From Hymenolepis diminuta (Eukaryota; Platyhelminthes; Cestoda; Cyclophyllidea; Hymenolepididae), in the NCBI GenBank assembly GCA_900708905.1, contig CAADRB010000005.1, positions 476,602-540,601 of the forward strand: a stretch of 64,000 nucleotides of DNA, in the 5' to 3' direction. The notes under the pieces were generated by a model. That model worked only from the letters and a program-made list of their open reading frames with translations, did no database searches and was not told the DNA's origin. The position numbers and the translations under genes are program-made. How positions within the stretch are numbered: the first letter of the stretch is position 1; each line of letters begins with the position of its first letter. Below are positions 11,301 through 25,080 of the stretch, one piece after another.

Positions 11301-13677
11301 TCGGGAACCCCGTGCCATAGTGCATTAGGGCTGTTGCTATGGCCCTACCCATACACTTTGCCTCTTTTGTGTCCACCGATTGCCTCTGTTTAACTCAAAA
11401 GTGCGTTTTCACCCTCTATAAACAGCTATGTACACACGCACCGAGTCTGCTGCATTCCACTCCCATACACACAATCTCAATTTCTCTCAACTCCTCTGGG
11501 TTTTCTTTCTGCACTCAAAAAAGCTTTTCAGCCAGTGGTCACTCTTTACATCCTGGTGTCGTAGTGAAGATTGGTAAAAGATAGAAGGTATTGCTAGGTT
11601 AAGATCAGATACCCTAGCTGCCAGTATTACTTTCTAAAAATTTATAAAGTTAAGCAAATGGAAAATGCTCACAATGTATCAATTTCCTATAATTGTGTAA
11701 TTTTGAATTTTGAGACGCATTTACAGCTTAGGTTCTATTACAGTTAAGTTCAACTAAAGGATGCCCGGACTCGGAATCGTCAAACTCTCGAATGCATTTT
11801 TTAACAAAAACGTAATTTTGTTCTATTTCTAGGAATCCTGTGTTATAAACTGGTGTAATATTAAATTTAAAGTTTCTGCTTCCACTAACCAAACAATAAA
11901 TTATTAGTGAAATAGGTGATTACGTTGCATAAAAATACAAACCTTGCTTCTACTTAAAAACCTTCAAACCCAAGTTTTCACGATCAAAATTCAAACTTAT
12001 TGTAAGCCCTGATTTCTTTATGACTAATTTCTTCCAATTTTACGCATTCTTCCCTCTTATTTAAGTATTATTGTCAGATACGTATCTCCCTGATCTGTTC
12101 ATATATTTCATACAAACTTCAAATAATAATTTTTATCGAATAGTTTAGGACAGAAACTTCAATTGGATTTCAACGACCAATCTATCGCCGTAAATGTTTC
12201 TTCTTTTAACCTTTAAAATTTGAACGCAGCTACACAGAAGAGATCTAAAATGAATAATTAATAGTGAGATACTTTCTCTTAAAATCTGAAGTCATAAGGC
12301 ATTTCTGTACAAATAAATGGCTACGAGTCGGAATTTAAGATGCAAACCTGTTGAAGGAAGAGGAGAAGCATCCCAGAGCCTCTCTGATGTAAACCAGAAT
12401 TCTGTTACCCGACAGTTGTCCAGAACAGCCACTTGATTGCTAATGCGTGTCAGGCTTTGCCTTCTAACCTTTCTAACATGTACACTGATCGCATTTTGTT
12501 TCAAATATTTCGATCAATATCAGTAATACGTCTTTACAACGAAGAATGAATTATAGTCTATTGACCGTGCCCAGAAAATCCTTCTTTCCACCCTAGTTTA
12601 AAAGTAAGCATACTATTTTACGAGTTTATCTTTCTAGCTGCATCGGAACTATCAAGTACCAAAATGACATTTCTAATACTCAAAGCATGGTACTTAGTTT
12701 CGAATGTCCTACCAGAATCTCTTTTCGAATTTAAATGTCGTGTATTTGGTGACTAATTTTGTTTACCTGAATTTGTCACCAAATTTACAAAAATATGATA
12801 AGCACCATCCATCTGCGAAATAAAATATTAACGAAAACGAAATATCCTGGATTTCGGATTTTAAAATAATCCTTCAAAAATTTTTACGTTTTGTTTATTT
12901 AAGTTTAAAAAACAGTTATTGCTATTTATTCCTAGTATATTACAGTGCTTGCCAAAAAATACTGGAATTTTTCCAATGAAATCGCATGAAAAGAATAAGA
13001 AATGTTCCAACAACAACAGCAGCAACTACGACTCAAGCTCCAAAGAAGCTTAATTATCAGGACCAAATTTTACTTTCTCCTATAGCGGATACTACACAAA
13101 TAAGCTCTTGGCTAAACTAGTAATCCCCTTAGAAGTCCAACTAGCTGCAAACGAGTACAACTAACCCCTAGCAAAGTCCTCTAGTGAAATTTACTCCCAA
13201 CATTAGCTAGACTACGTACAAAGTAGTGAGAAGAGAGAGTTTACTATTAAAACACCTAGTAATTGAGAGTAATTAACGTTACTCTGCACGAATATTTATC
13301 GCTGATTGGCTGGGAGGCCTCAACACACACGCTTGCACTTGCTCGACACGCAATTTCCAGAATCCCTTTGATTAGTCTTGGTTGCGTTGCATACTCCACA
13401 CTCCTTCCGTCAGTAAATTTATTATTCAAAGCACAACACCTCTTTATAAAGTTCATAAATTTAATACAAATTTTAACTGATATATTTCTTAATTAAGCGG
13501 AATTAATAGAGTACCTTAATACCTTATTGCTGCATTAATGTAGGCAGTATTATGAAAGGATTTCAGTTATATGTGTTCCGATATCTACTATGAGTTGTTC
13601 TTTCTTATTTTTGACTGCTCGGATACAGTATTCTTGAGGTAGGCTTGAAACCTGCTTTATATATATATATATATATA
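8325..13677. other. Intergenic region downstream of TMEM185; no gene supported
   Basis: The first few hundred bases are pyrimidine-rich and are probably TMEM185 3' UTR. I saw no conserved protein segment on either strand. Pyrimidine-rich patches occur at about 10320-10510 and 11210-11580. The first shares a short block (TGTATCCAGTTA in similar context) with 63340-63390 and may be an old dispersed repeat. The 81-codon frame at 11339-11584 has no recognisable homology. Confidence 0.6.
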
Positions 13678-13678
13678 T
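13658..13678. repeat. (TA)n microsatellite abutting the mariner element
   Basis: About 10 TA units immediately left of the mariner terminal repeat. Because mariners insert at TA, the left target duplication cannot be told apart from the microsatellite. Confidence 0.9.
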
Positions 13679-14948
13679 CAGGTTGTAGCAGAAGTTCTGT
13701 CCAACTTTTGAGCTATTTAAGGCACGATTACTTCAATTTAGCTTGTTAATATTGTATGCTTATCTCTGGTAATTAATGAAATATTATTTCCTCTTTCAGA
13801 TTGTGCGATAATTATGGTTAGTAATAACTATTTCCAGCCCAAATGTACATTCTAAATAAAGAGCATATCAGGCACATTATACTGTTTGAATTTCATAAAG
13901 GAAATACGCCGAGCTAAGTAGCAAAAACACTCAAAGACACTTATGCAAATGATGTTGTGAATGAAAAGACTTGCAGAAGGTGATTTTCGCCTTCACCTTT
14001 CAAAAAGGATGAAATCAGCTTGAAAGCCGAACCCGAGAGCAGGATGCTCAAAAAAACTCAATTCTGATCAATTTCAAGTTGCCATTGATGAAAATCCAAC
14101 CTGCACTACCAGAGACCTGAGCAAAACCTTTCACGTAAGCCGCCATATGTCCATATATAGGGAACTGAAAAGACTTGGCTAGGAAAGTCTCAAAGTCCCC
14201 CACACGATTTGTTAGAAATCAACCTGTTGTGTTTCGCTGCGTTCTCGTGAACTTCAGCCACCTTTTTTAGACCGGATCACAACTGACAGCGACGAGAAGC
14301 AGATCCTTTACAACAATGTTAAGCGCAAAAGACAATGGATAAGTTAAGACAGTGGTTCAAAGCCAATTCCACAACCGAGAAGTGCGCCCGAAAAAAAATC
14401 TTTTGTGCGTATGGTGGGATTTGAAGAGAATTGTTTATTATGAACTAAGAGGTAGCAATCAAATAATAACATGTGAAGTTTACTGTCAGCAGCTAACTCG
14501 TTTAAAGGCAGTTAAGGGCAGGAATAAGAAGGCCAGGGCCTTCTTTGATGAATCTAAAAGGAGTGATTCTGCACTATGACAATGCCAGGCCCCATACTTC
14601 AAGGATAACCAAAAATCTCGTTGAAGAATTTGACTGGGGAGTAATGCATCACTCACCATATTCCCCCGATCTTGCACCAACCGAGTTTTATCTTTTCAGG
14701 AGCTTACAGAATCATTGAATTGGACAATGGTTTACTTCAAGAGAAGAGGTGGAAATGAAGAAATTAGTTTCTTTTTTGCATCGAAACCGGCTAAATTCTA
14801 TGAAGAAGGAATGAGGAAGCTAATGGCAAGATGGGAAGATGTAATTAATAAAATGGTGACTATGTTGAACACTAAATAAATGTATTTTTCACAAATTTCT
14901 CACTTTATTTCAAGTTAAAAAATGGACAGAGCTTCTGTTACAACGTGA
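13678..14948 (+). mobile_element. Full-length, inactivated mariner transposon (DD34D-type family)
   Basis: The element is 1271 bp, bounded by TA on both sides. The first and last about 28 bp are imperfect inverted repeats: left TCAGGTTGTAGCAGAAG and right (reversed) TCACGTTGTAACAGAAG, both continuing into TCTGTCCA after one variable base. Inside is a decayed mariner transposase on the plus strand. An N-terminal helix-turn-helix region (VNEKTCRRWF) and the DEKQILYNN region around the first catalytic Asp are visible. The block VWWDLKRIVYYELRG and VYCQQLTRLKA follows, then HYDNARPHTS and PYSPDLAPTEFYLF. The motifs sit in different frames with several stops, so the gene cannot be expressed. Motif wording is nearest to Hsmar1/cecropia-type mariners; the subfamily is an inference. 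Confidence 0.92.
13860..14879 (+). pseudogene. Mariner transposase pseudogene
   Basis: This is the remnant coding region of the mariner at 13678-14948. Pieces of the transposase are spread over at least two plus frames. The longest open piece (14352-14579) carries the VWWD...VYCQQL block, then a frameshift near 14550 precedes HYDNARPH. Further stops and shifts follow after FYLF. There are 34 residues between the Asp of HYDN and the position normally Asp in PSDY, which here is Glu (PTEF). Counting used the frame after 14560 only. Confidence 0.9.
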
Positions 14949-17900
14949 TATTATCCTACTTGATGAATTATCACAGATTAGTAAATTTAAACTTGTGATT
15001 TCTCCCTAATAAATCTTTTGTAGCCATTTTACTCTATAATATGCCGCCAGGCCATTTGTTTGAATTACTGCCTGTATTGTTCTCCCTAATAACAATAGTA
15101 GTCGCACCCAAGACCAACGCTACTCAAATAAATAGTAGCCGCCATTAATTTAGCTATTTCTTTCATGTGCGCAATTCCTTTGTGAAATAAAGGCCTATTA
15201 TTACAAAATTCTAAAACATTTATTCATAAATATTACCAATAGAGTTTCATTTACAATTGCTAAATACCACAAAATTTCGTATTTATTTAGTTTTTGTAAG
15301 AGCAAGGTGTAATCCTCATGGTTATTGAATGGGTTCTTAAAGGATTTTAGTGTTATATTTTTACTCTCGACCAATTTAAAATTCACTAAGTTGGGATATA
15401 TGTCCTGAATTATCAATCAAATTGAGTGGTTTCAAAAGGCAATATGAACTATTTAACATGATGTTCTACCTAAATATTCGCCAGGCAGCTGAGTAGTCTG
15501 AATATTGTATCAGTGAATTTATGACATTTCCATAAATGAGCTCTTTGTTTAATACATCTATATATTCTAGCACATTTTTACAAAGCCAGTAATTGTCATT
15601 TATACTTTAATGTTGATATGAATATTTACCATACTCGACTTAATATAAAGACTAGGCTCATTAATACTCACTTTAGCAAAATCACAAACCCTTTTAGTGG
15701 TCCGTTAACCAACAAGATCATATAAAGCTTCAACAGTGACCGCTAGAAGCCTTATAAGGAGAGTAGAGATCACTTAGCCCAGCAATAATTGGTTTAAAAC
15801 TGCCACCATAAGCCAAAGTTAAGAGGAAGGAAGTGGTTCTAGTGGGTCTGTATTTGAGTGTGAAACTAGGGTAAGTAAGCCATGCTGAAGGAATATTGTA
15901 AAGTGGATTTTTCCGGTGTCAACCGGTTATTTTTAGTTATGCACAGTTGGATGCCATTATAGTAAAACTATTGAAAACAGGGACGGTTTGACAGTAAATA
16001 TATTCCCTGTAGTGTTCTTATCTTTATGGGGAAAAAGTAAGAAGTTTATGCAAAAGACAAGAAATTAAGACAAATCCTTCTCCTAGTGGATAGAACTAAT
16101 GTTGAGACAGGATAAATATTAACTGTTATTTAATATGCTTAGTAGTAGTATTTACAATATAAATTTTTGATGAAAGTTTACGGTTAAAGAAATTATTCGC
16201 ACATAAATCTCGTGAAATTTCAAGACATTCAGGTAGAAGAGGAATTATAACTGCTCCCTAGTTTGTTATTCAATATTTTTAAATGGTCATGTGGGGTTAT
16301 AAGCATTTCTAAGTTAGTGAAAATTAAGGTACATTTGGAGTGACCAGCCTCTATCCCCTTCCGCTTTTCCCGCTGCCTCTAAAGGAGAAATTATTCGTGA
16401 CTCAATGAAAACTGGTATTGATGATAAATAAAATAATTGGATTATATTACTACCAAAATCAAAATACACGCAATTAAACAAGAGAAAATTATTTTACTAA
16501 ATTATTTTATTTATTTTCATGCTTAAACTCAATCCAGTGGCCGCATTTTACCTTCCAAATAGCGAAATCGCAGTTGGAAGATATCGATTATCGATTTTTA
16601 TTGCCCCTTTCTTGGTGATTCAGCATTTGGTTCTGTAATCCCACACACGACAGTTTCAGGACTCGTGGCTGCAAACTCTCGGCTCTTGCGCTCTCTTCCG
16701 CGTTTTTCACCGTGGTCCTCATTTCGTTTTCGTTATTTTTCTTCCACACACACTCTCGAATTTCATTCTTTACCTGATATCTGAAAATTGATTATCGACT
16801 GTTGGCAGTATCCGTTAGCTTAGCAATTGCCTCCCAAAAATTTCATTACTCCGTGCTTTAATGTTTCAAAGTTCAACTCTCCACCGTCCAACTCCAATGT
16901 CAGGGTTTTATCCCCTTGGTTCTTGAATGAGTTCATATCCGTGAAGTTCGGTGCCTATCAACCATTAGGTTAAATTGAGTAGTTAGTCATACCTTCTTGA
17001 TAAAATTGCCTCTTCTAATGTTTAGTAGTAGTTATCAACCAAGATATTTTTAACGTGATGAACTCCATAGGAGTTTTAAGCATTCTTTTATATTTAAACT
17101 TCTTTTTTTTCAATATAATAACGTAAATCCGAAATTAACGATGCAAATATTTTTAGTTACGCTCCTACACTTAAACAATTCATTTCTGTTAGTGTTGCAT
17201 CATTTGTGAATGCTTAAGAACTTGATTTCAACATTTATTCTAAAGTGTGACCTAAAGTTGTCCTGATTGTGGACTTCTGCCAATTTGATAAAAGTCCATT
17301 CACTTTTACCTAGTTACCTTGAGAGATGAACTTTCTTAAACGGACCAAATATTTATGCTAAAATCAAAAATATATTTGTAATTAACCATCAGATAAAATT
17401 ATTACCATTATCTGAATTACGAACGCGCATGAAATATTGAAGCCAATACAATTTAATTAAGCCAGATTTTTCGGTTAACAGAGTAACCGAATTGATAAAA
17501 AATTCAATATTTTTTAATAAAAAAAGCACATTTCGATAACGATACCCTGGTAAAATTCGTGAAAAATTTCGAGCTATCTTCTATTGTAAAATAAATTTTT
17601 ATAAATACTTTTCATTTATGAATGATCAAATTGGTTAACAGAGTATTCTCCTTACAGTTTAAATCAAATCTCTTAATAATTGCTCGCTTTAAATATTTGT
17701 GGTTTAACGATATAGTCGCCTTAGTTTAAGTTGACGGGATGATTAAAAAACCCGGATACTGGATACTTCTTTGAATTGCCGGTCCTATACAATTGCAGCG
17801 GCCTTCTATACTAATTTTCCCATCATTTTAAACTGGATACCCTCTAACAACTGTTTGTAAAAGATGACGCATGCCGGGGGAGTTTCCAAACATTCAATAT

Positions 17901-20659
17901 CCACTTTCCCTCAGCATTTACGACAAATAGACAGTTCCTCGTGCAAAAGTCCAATGTGTTGGTGTTTCAATCTGTGAAATTAATTTACAGAAAGGAGATT
18001 TGCTCTAATTTAGATGGTGAAATTAAATGGTTACAAAATGGTTTTAAGGGAAGGAAAGGGACATTTAAAAAAGTCAAGCCACTGATTATCTCGAATTGGC
18101 AACGGAGACGACTGTCGGGTAAAATTGGACACGTTGGAATTTTTAATTTATCGGATTCATCCCGATGAGTTTTGAAACCACTTTGTATATGAAGGTCATG
18201 AAGGATTAATTTTGAGTTGAATTATCAAGAATTGTGCATTATTGATCATTTTAAAGAGTTTTGGATTTATGTTTTTAAATGGCTTGCAAATTGCTGGACC
18301 TCTTGTCAGTCAGCAGGATTCTTTCGCAATGCATACACCGTCAGGTCTATCAGGTTCTTGAGATGACTCAACTCGTCGCTGTCTGCTAGAACACTCACAT
18401 TTCATAATGTCTTAATCGCTGTATCCGCATTCCTAAACGCCCCGACGGATTTCACCCTGTATTTTAACTATTCTAACTCTGCTTTTTTAACTTTATGCAT
18501 ACATAATCTTTCTCCGCCTCAGTTTGCATCACATAATTCGCTTCTCTTTCACTCCCACACGCAAATTACTAAAGCAAGGTCCTTCAGCCAGCCCCATTCT
18601 ATTTACAGCTGCTCCTGCCAGTTTCTACATCTGACACTTAATCTATCTTCTCCTTTTGTGGCCCTTTCCCCCTCTCTCGGATGCTTTTCGGTAAATTGCT
18701 CTCTTTACTAAGATGTTTGTCTTCTTACTGTTCTAGCTACACACCTAGTACTAGAGTCATTTGAAAAATATTACTAATCTATTAATCACTATTAATCTAT
18801 TTTTAAGCTGCCTTGAAAGGCATAAAATTGTTGTATGCGCTTTCGGATTTCTCCAGTTGACTAATAATCTTGGCTTTCTCTAAGTTTAACGGAGTCAAAA
18901 TTAACCCCATTTTCGCTAAAATTTCAAAAACAGTATTTCGAAAAATAACTGGTTTCATTATCGAACAGTCCAGCAGGTTTAAGTTTGAAAATCTCTCCTT
19001 CTCGTGAAAATAAATTTGTTTTTTCAGAGTATGAGATTCCGTATCGGATTTGGAAGATCGATACATAAGACTTTATGATTCTTTTTTCCAGTTCGTTGAA
19101 GAGAAAAAAGACTTTATCTAAGCATCATTTATTAGGAGAAAAGACATATATAGTCTTATTATACTCTGACTGAAAGGAAAGAAATAATCTTTGAAATTGG
19201 CAAATAGTTGAATTTTGAATTATTGTTCTCGTCCCTTTTATCTAAACCATACTTCAATTATTTATTTTTAAAATATAGGTTATTATCCTAATTCATTTGC
19301 AATAAAAAGGCTGTCTTTATCTTATCTTGATAAAATCAAACAGTGGTACAGTTTCTTCTTACAATTCACCATTTGGCTGAGTGGTTTTTGAATGCGTGAA
19401 TGTTGAAACCTAGACGGAGAAAAAACTGAGCTGATATAGATGATTCTTCCCACAAAAAACGACAAAAATTACAGTGTGAGAGTGACTAAGTGGAACCAAA
19501 CGTCTGTGATCAAGCGTGAGAGGACCACCATCAAACCTGTCTGAACTTGAGACTTGTCATCGAAGTTAAAACTGGAATGGCGGAAAAAATCAGAAGCAAT
19601 GTTTTCATGGGAGTTGAACTTCTAACAATGCATGGTTAAAGATAAACACACCTAGATAAGTTTGTAGCCTATTTTTCTATCGTAAGTAGCCTGAGTAGAC
19701 TTGAGATGGAGAAAGAATGGAGCATGAGTGCACTAGAAATTCCAACCAGCTCGATGCTCACATGAGCATCTTAAAAGTATCTGCAGATCCACAGAAGCTT
19801 CTTACTTTTCTTCTATTCAGAGAAGAGGTGCTTATAAAAATGGTAGAATATAATTAGGTGATTAAATATGACAGTCATTCTTCTTGACCAGTGAGATCAT
19901 AAGCATAGACTGCCCTGACTCATCATGGTGGCTCATACTATCAGGGGATTTTTCCGCATTTGAGGACGGAGAACTATTTCTTTAATATTAATGTAATGTG
20001 CAATCCTTTAAGTTAATTCAACGTTAAATTTAATCCTGAATCGACTTTTTAAATGCAATTTTATTAAGCATGGCTATGTGCAGATAAAAAATCGATTTTT
20101 ATTCATTGATATATAAACCAATACGGAATTTAATAAATAGTTTTGGTAAAGGTGAAATTTCTTGGCTAGATTTTCAAGCATACGTTAAATTCCTTTTACT
20201 TGGTAAAGCAGTTTCGCATCAATACTTTTCAACTAATTCCTCTAAAGTAGCTCTAATCTTAAGTCAAGCTACTTTAATGGTCGGACTAGGCTAACTAGAT
20301 ACAATAACCTTTTCACAAACAGAAGGACGAGATTTAAGGTGAATGAGTAGTGTATCGGACTTTGAAGCAACGGATAACAGCTTGGGTATCGGCGCGTATA
20401 CACATAGTTGTTTATATAGAGTGAAAGTGTGGGAACAAAGAATGATGTGTACAGATTGAGAATTGTTGATAATGCTGTTCCCAGCACAATGTAGGAAACC
20501 AGGCCGTATCGATTAACTCAAATCTCAAGAAATTAATTATTACAAAGGCAGACAACTTATCAGAGAAAAGTTAATTAACTTAGGAATTAGAGAACTACTG
20601 CATCCCCTATGTACATATATATGTATATATATACACGTTTTATTAAAGATATTAGTGTT

Positions 20660-20910
20660 GACAGTAGTGGTGTAGTGGTTAACGAGCACCTTTCCGAAGT
20701 CGGATATTACGGGTTCGATACCCATCGGTGCACACCCAGTGAGCGGGATGGTTAACGGCATTAGTTAAGTCTGGCTAATAAAATGGGAGTGGTAAAATTC
20801 GATTTTCACACCAGGAAGGCTATCCCTACACCAGGCTACCCTCAACCCAAGGTGGGCGTTGAAAACAGCTTTCCTAAATGGACTTGGGAATCGCTAATTA
20901 TGCAGAGATG
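20660..20910 (+). repeat. tRNA-derived SINE-like element, best copy
   Basis: The head has an A-box-like TGGTGTAGTGG and a B-box GGGTTCGATACC at about tRNA spacing, as in RNA polymerase III promoters. The body after the head (GTGAGCGGGATGG, CTGGCTAATAAAATGGG, ACCAGGAAGGCTA, TTGGGAATCGCTA) recurs in order at 24870-25080 and partly at 34021-34200. A tRNA-like head with a shared non-tRNA body is the SINE pattern. The ends are approximate. No cloverleaf for a functional tRNA was seen. Confidence 0.75.
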
Positions 20911-23900
20911 GTGTACGAGGTATTTGTACGTTATAAAAGGACTTCCAAAATATATTCCATTTTTAAACTTTGCCGAAAATTCATAATCTCATTTCAGGTT
21001 TTCGTTCAAAATTTTAATTAAAGTAGCACTAATCGCGGATAAATCAACCTCGGTAATCTGCCTGAGTTAGGCTTAGAAAATCCTTCTTAACATCCAATGA
21101 GGGTTGAGATGGATAAGGTTAACCAGCAGAACAGAGTATGTAAAGCAGCTGCCGCTAATCGTTAATTTTATTTACGTGTTTTATATTGCGGAATTTAAAC
21201 CAACAGTAACCGCTACTTATAGCAAGCATTGTTTAATTACATTCTTAAGAGAATTTTGAATGACGATCTGAATTGTGATCCCGAATTTTGCTGAAGTTTA
21301 AAAGTTTTATACATTTTGGAAATGTCGTTATAGAGTACTTTAATAGCCCTTAGTCTGGAGGAAATAGCTTGACCTTTGAACTATGCCAAGGCTTATTAAA
21401 ATATCCTGAATTTTGCCCGTCAACGACTTTACTACTGGTAGTAAAAGAATAATAAAGTATCAGTTGAATAGGATAGAAATCCCGAGGATCGAATATCACA
21501 CAGAACCTATTGATTAAAAGAATTACACACAGTACTGTTACTATCAGTAGCAATGAATATAATCGCGTGTGTCACATTCAGGGATGTATTAAAGGCACTT
21601 CGTCCACAAACAATGCAGTTTTTCATTTAAGGAATGTAATCAAGTCACTGTGGTCCACCCACATAATTGGATGAGGGTCATAGGGTAAGTGTGTTCTTGA
21701 AATGACCAATAGTGAAGATGGGAAAGTCACAGCACCATAACTGGGTAAACGTAAGCATGAAGTAATGGTAAGGGACAGCATACGATTAAGCCGATAATAA
21801 ATCGCTTACTTATTAACGCTACTTATTGTAGATACTTGCTTTGAATCCAATGTGGTTCCGATATGTGGGGATTTAATTACCTTTTTTTACAATGCTTAAA
21901 TCGGGCATCTAAATTCCTTGTTGTTCATTTCACTTGAGGAACAGTGATACCATCGATCGTGTAAGAGCATTTTCTTCTTTTCTGCGAATATTTGCATATA
22001 GTTGAAATCTTCGCGCTCCCACTTTCGCTTGAGTTCCCTTGAGGTAGAATCTAAGCTTTCAGAGACAATAACTGACTCTACTGTCTATTTAGCCATTACA
22101 GTCCGGTCAAACCAGCCTTAATCTTAATATATTGCCTACCACCATGGGCTTAAAAGTTTTAATTAAATGGCGGTAATATACCGTAGAATAGCTGTGAAGG
22201 GTAGTAGAACAATATCAACCCTATGTAGTAAAACACCATACGCTTTTATCTAAATCCTAAGGTGACTTGTTATTTCTATAATATGAGAGTTCTAAATTTG
22301 ATCGAGGATTGTCTACTTCGATATTTTTTCTGACTATTAATTCAGGTAATGCGCTCTGTATTATTAGCCAGGAAACCTATCAAAAACTTATCCTAAAATT
22401 TCTGTGATGACCACTTTCAAACATTTTAATAAAATATAATAAGTAAATTATGATTCTCCCGCAAAACTATTAAAAAAGTTAACAAATGTTCCCATTTCTA
22501 TTCCAAATGGGCATGATTTAACCAGTTCATATAAACTGTCAAGATTAAAGTTTATGATTATTTTATCAAGCATAAGAAGGGTAGAGAATATCAGTATTTA
22601 TAATTTCTAGCGTTTGTCAGGAGCTAGTTACAATTTTCCGCTTTTGCTTAACATAAGAGACAGATCTAACAGACACGGCCAACCACTCTATTTAATTAGC
22701 ACCAATCCCGTCAGTAAAGTTACTTTAAGAGTCTGACGCTAGTTAGACTAGATATCCCCTATTAGAACTGCGGAAGTTCTTAAGGCTAACATGAAACCAC
22801 AGCCTTTTCCATGTTGGAGGATCATAAATTCGGTTGGACAAATGTGTATTAGGCAATTGATAATGAATGAGAGAGCAGAGGAAGGAATCCTGTGTGAGGA
22901 AGAAAGACATCAGTACTGAGTGAGGACAACCCAGATTGTGAGAAATAGGCGAAACGATGGACGCTTAGAGGGATTATCTGATTTCGGAGTCTTTGTTCGT
23001 TGATGAGCAGCTGACAATTAGGGCAGATGTATAAGTCAACAGGCGCGCAATATATAGAGAGACAGAATAAATATGAGTTAGAATGTGTGGATCTGAACTC
23101 ACCTAATAATTCCACTCTCGAAATTGTAACATTAAGACATTAATAAATGAACTATATTCATTAAATGAAAGTTGATGAATTCGAATTCTAATGAAGTAAC
23201 CTTTCCTTGATATCCTGACTTGATACCTCACTTCTATTTGATCTTCCACCATCACTATGTTTCTCATGCAATTTACCTTGGATAATAATGGCTAAACTTG
23301 GTAACTTTTCGGATTAAGGGAATTTAACAGTGCAGCATCTATTAGTCTGTTAATCTTAAAATGTTGTTTAAATGGTAGATCCCCGGGTATGCCTTGTCGG
23401 GTTGACCTCTTGTCGCCTCACTATTACGCACGTAGAAGAATGGTGAATTAGTAAGAACGGGGAAATTGCAAACAGAATGAGCTCCATTTGCGTCGAAAAT
23501 TTTGAGTTGCTTTTGGTCGAGATGCGAATCATAAATGGAACTGTAACACTTACAGCTTAATCCATTTTAATCAAAGCCTCAATAATGGTGTTCGGTTTAT
23601 TTCTATTTAGCACTTAAGAATAACTAGATGATCGAACAATTTTATACACATCACAAATTGGAAATAATTGGACTCTTTATCCGTAACTTCAGATGGTTTC
23701 TAGTTAGCTTTATTGTCTCTGTCTCCGTATTTTTCCACAAATTCACAAGAAGCATTCGCATCATCTTGCAAAATGGGATGGTCTTTTAATAGCGATTGTC
23801 CAATATCACAAACGTGTGTGCCAACTGCTGAGAAAGAAATGCTTAATCAGATGTTCAAATTAATTTACCTTTATATTGTCATTTGTAAGTGGTGAAGCCA

Positions 23901-24869
23901 ATTTAATAAAACCACTTAAAGTCAATTTCTAATTTATCATGTCCTACAATTAATTAATGACTGTTAAGTTAAATATGAAGAAAATAAAATAGCTTTCTGT
24001 TTCAAAAAAGTTCGTTTCAAATGATAAGTCATTCAGTAGATTGAAAAATGTAATAAAAGGCTTTCCTGAGGTACCGTATTATATTTAAGAAAAGGAAATT
24101 TCCCTTTTTATAACTTTTATTTCATTAGAAGAACTTGCCATTTTGTATTGATTATGTGATAAATTGACTACTCAAGCTAACCGAACAGGGAACTTAATTT
24201 GTAATTACCTCAGCAAAGTTTATTATAATATGTCCGTCACAGATATTGGCGTTTTCGAGCGTAATTAAGTTATGATAAACGAATTTGACGGGGAACACCA
24301 GGAAGTTTTCTATAGTTGCCAACACACAGACTGTTACAAAGGTGTCTTTAGCATTCCATCCTTATAAAGTAAATTATGTCAAGTCTGCTATAGCACCATT
24401 AGAATTAGACACTTCACCGATCCAACTAGGACATTTTTATGTTAATGGAAACTTTCTATTAAGCGCATGTAATTAAGGTCTTGTTGCTCCAGATTTTGAA
24501 CCACTTATTTTATTTAAATAATAAGGGTTCATTGATCTATTTATTCGCGAATAAATAATCAAATAAGTGCTTCTTACTGTAAAAAATAAAATTCATAAAG
24601 TTTTTTACACTACAAACATAAATGCTTATTTAGACTTGAAAACATGGGTTCATGACGTCGGAAAATGCTGAGTAATTATTCCTCCTGGAAATAGAGGACA
24701 ATCTTCTTGTTCTTAATTATCAAAAGCCATAGATATTAGAAAATAATATAGACCACGATGCCGCAATTCATGGAGAAAAAAGAGAGATCAATTAGAAAAT
24801 TCTCGAAGAATAACTTAATCAATAATTAATTTAGGAATTATTGACTCAGACCCTAGCAAGTTAGCTTTC

Positions 24870-25080
24870 ACTAGAGGCGCAGTAGTAAACATTCTCAGAG
24901 ATCAAGTATTCGACACCCGTCTGTGAACGGAATAGCCGATCGTCCTGGTTAGCCAAGTTTGGTTAATAAAAGGGCTAGCAGAATTCCCCTTTCTCGCCAG
25001 GAAGCTTGAATGGTGCTACCCAATGACCAAAGATGAGCGCTGGAAAACGCTTTCATAAAAAGGCTTGGGAATCGTTAGAA
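24870..25080 (+). repeat. tRNA-derived SINE-like element, second copy
   Basis: The head is degraded (GGCGCAGTAGTAAACA, then TATTCGACACCC at the B-box position). The body matches the 20.7 kb copy: GTGAACGGAATAG, TTTGGTTAATAAAAGGG, CGCCAGGAAGCTT, GCGCTGGAAAACGC and CTTGGGAATCGTTA in the same order. Confidence 0.7.

Noticed and set aside
11339..11584. 81-codon plus-strand frame
   Set aside because: It is a pyrimidine-rich stretch giving Ser/Leu/Phe/Cys-rich residues, with no recognisable motif or splice partner.
17941..18168. 75-codon plus-strand Lys/Arg-rich frame
   Set aside because: It has no ATG start and no recognisable family; treated as chance.
18803..19066. 87-codon minus-strand frame starting with ATG
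   Set aside because: The composition is moderately protein-like, but it has no conserved motif, neighbouring exon or polyadenylation context; chance is likely in 64 kb.
20783..20986. 67-codon plus-strand frame
   Set aside because: It overlaps the SINE-like body and is explained by the repeat.
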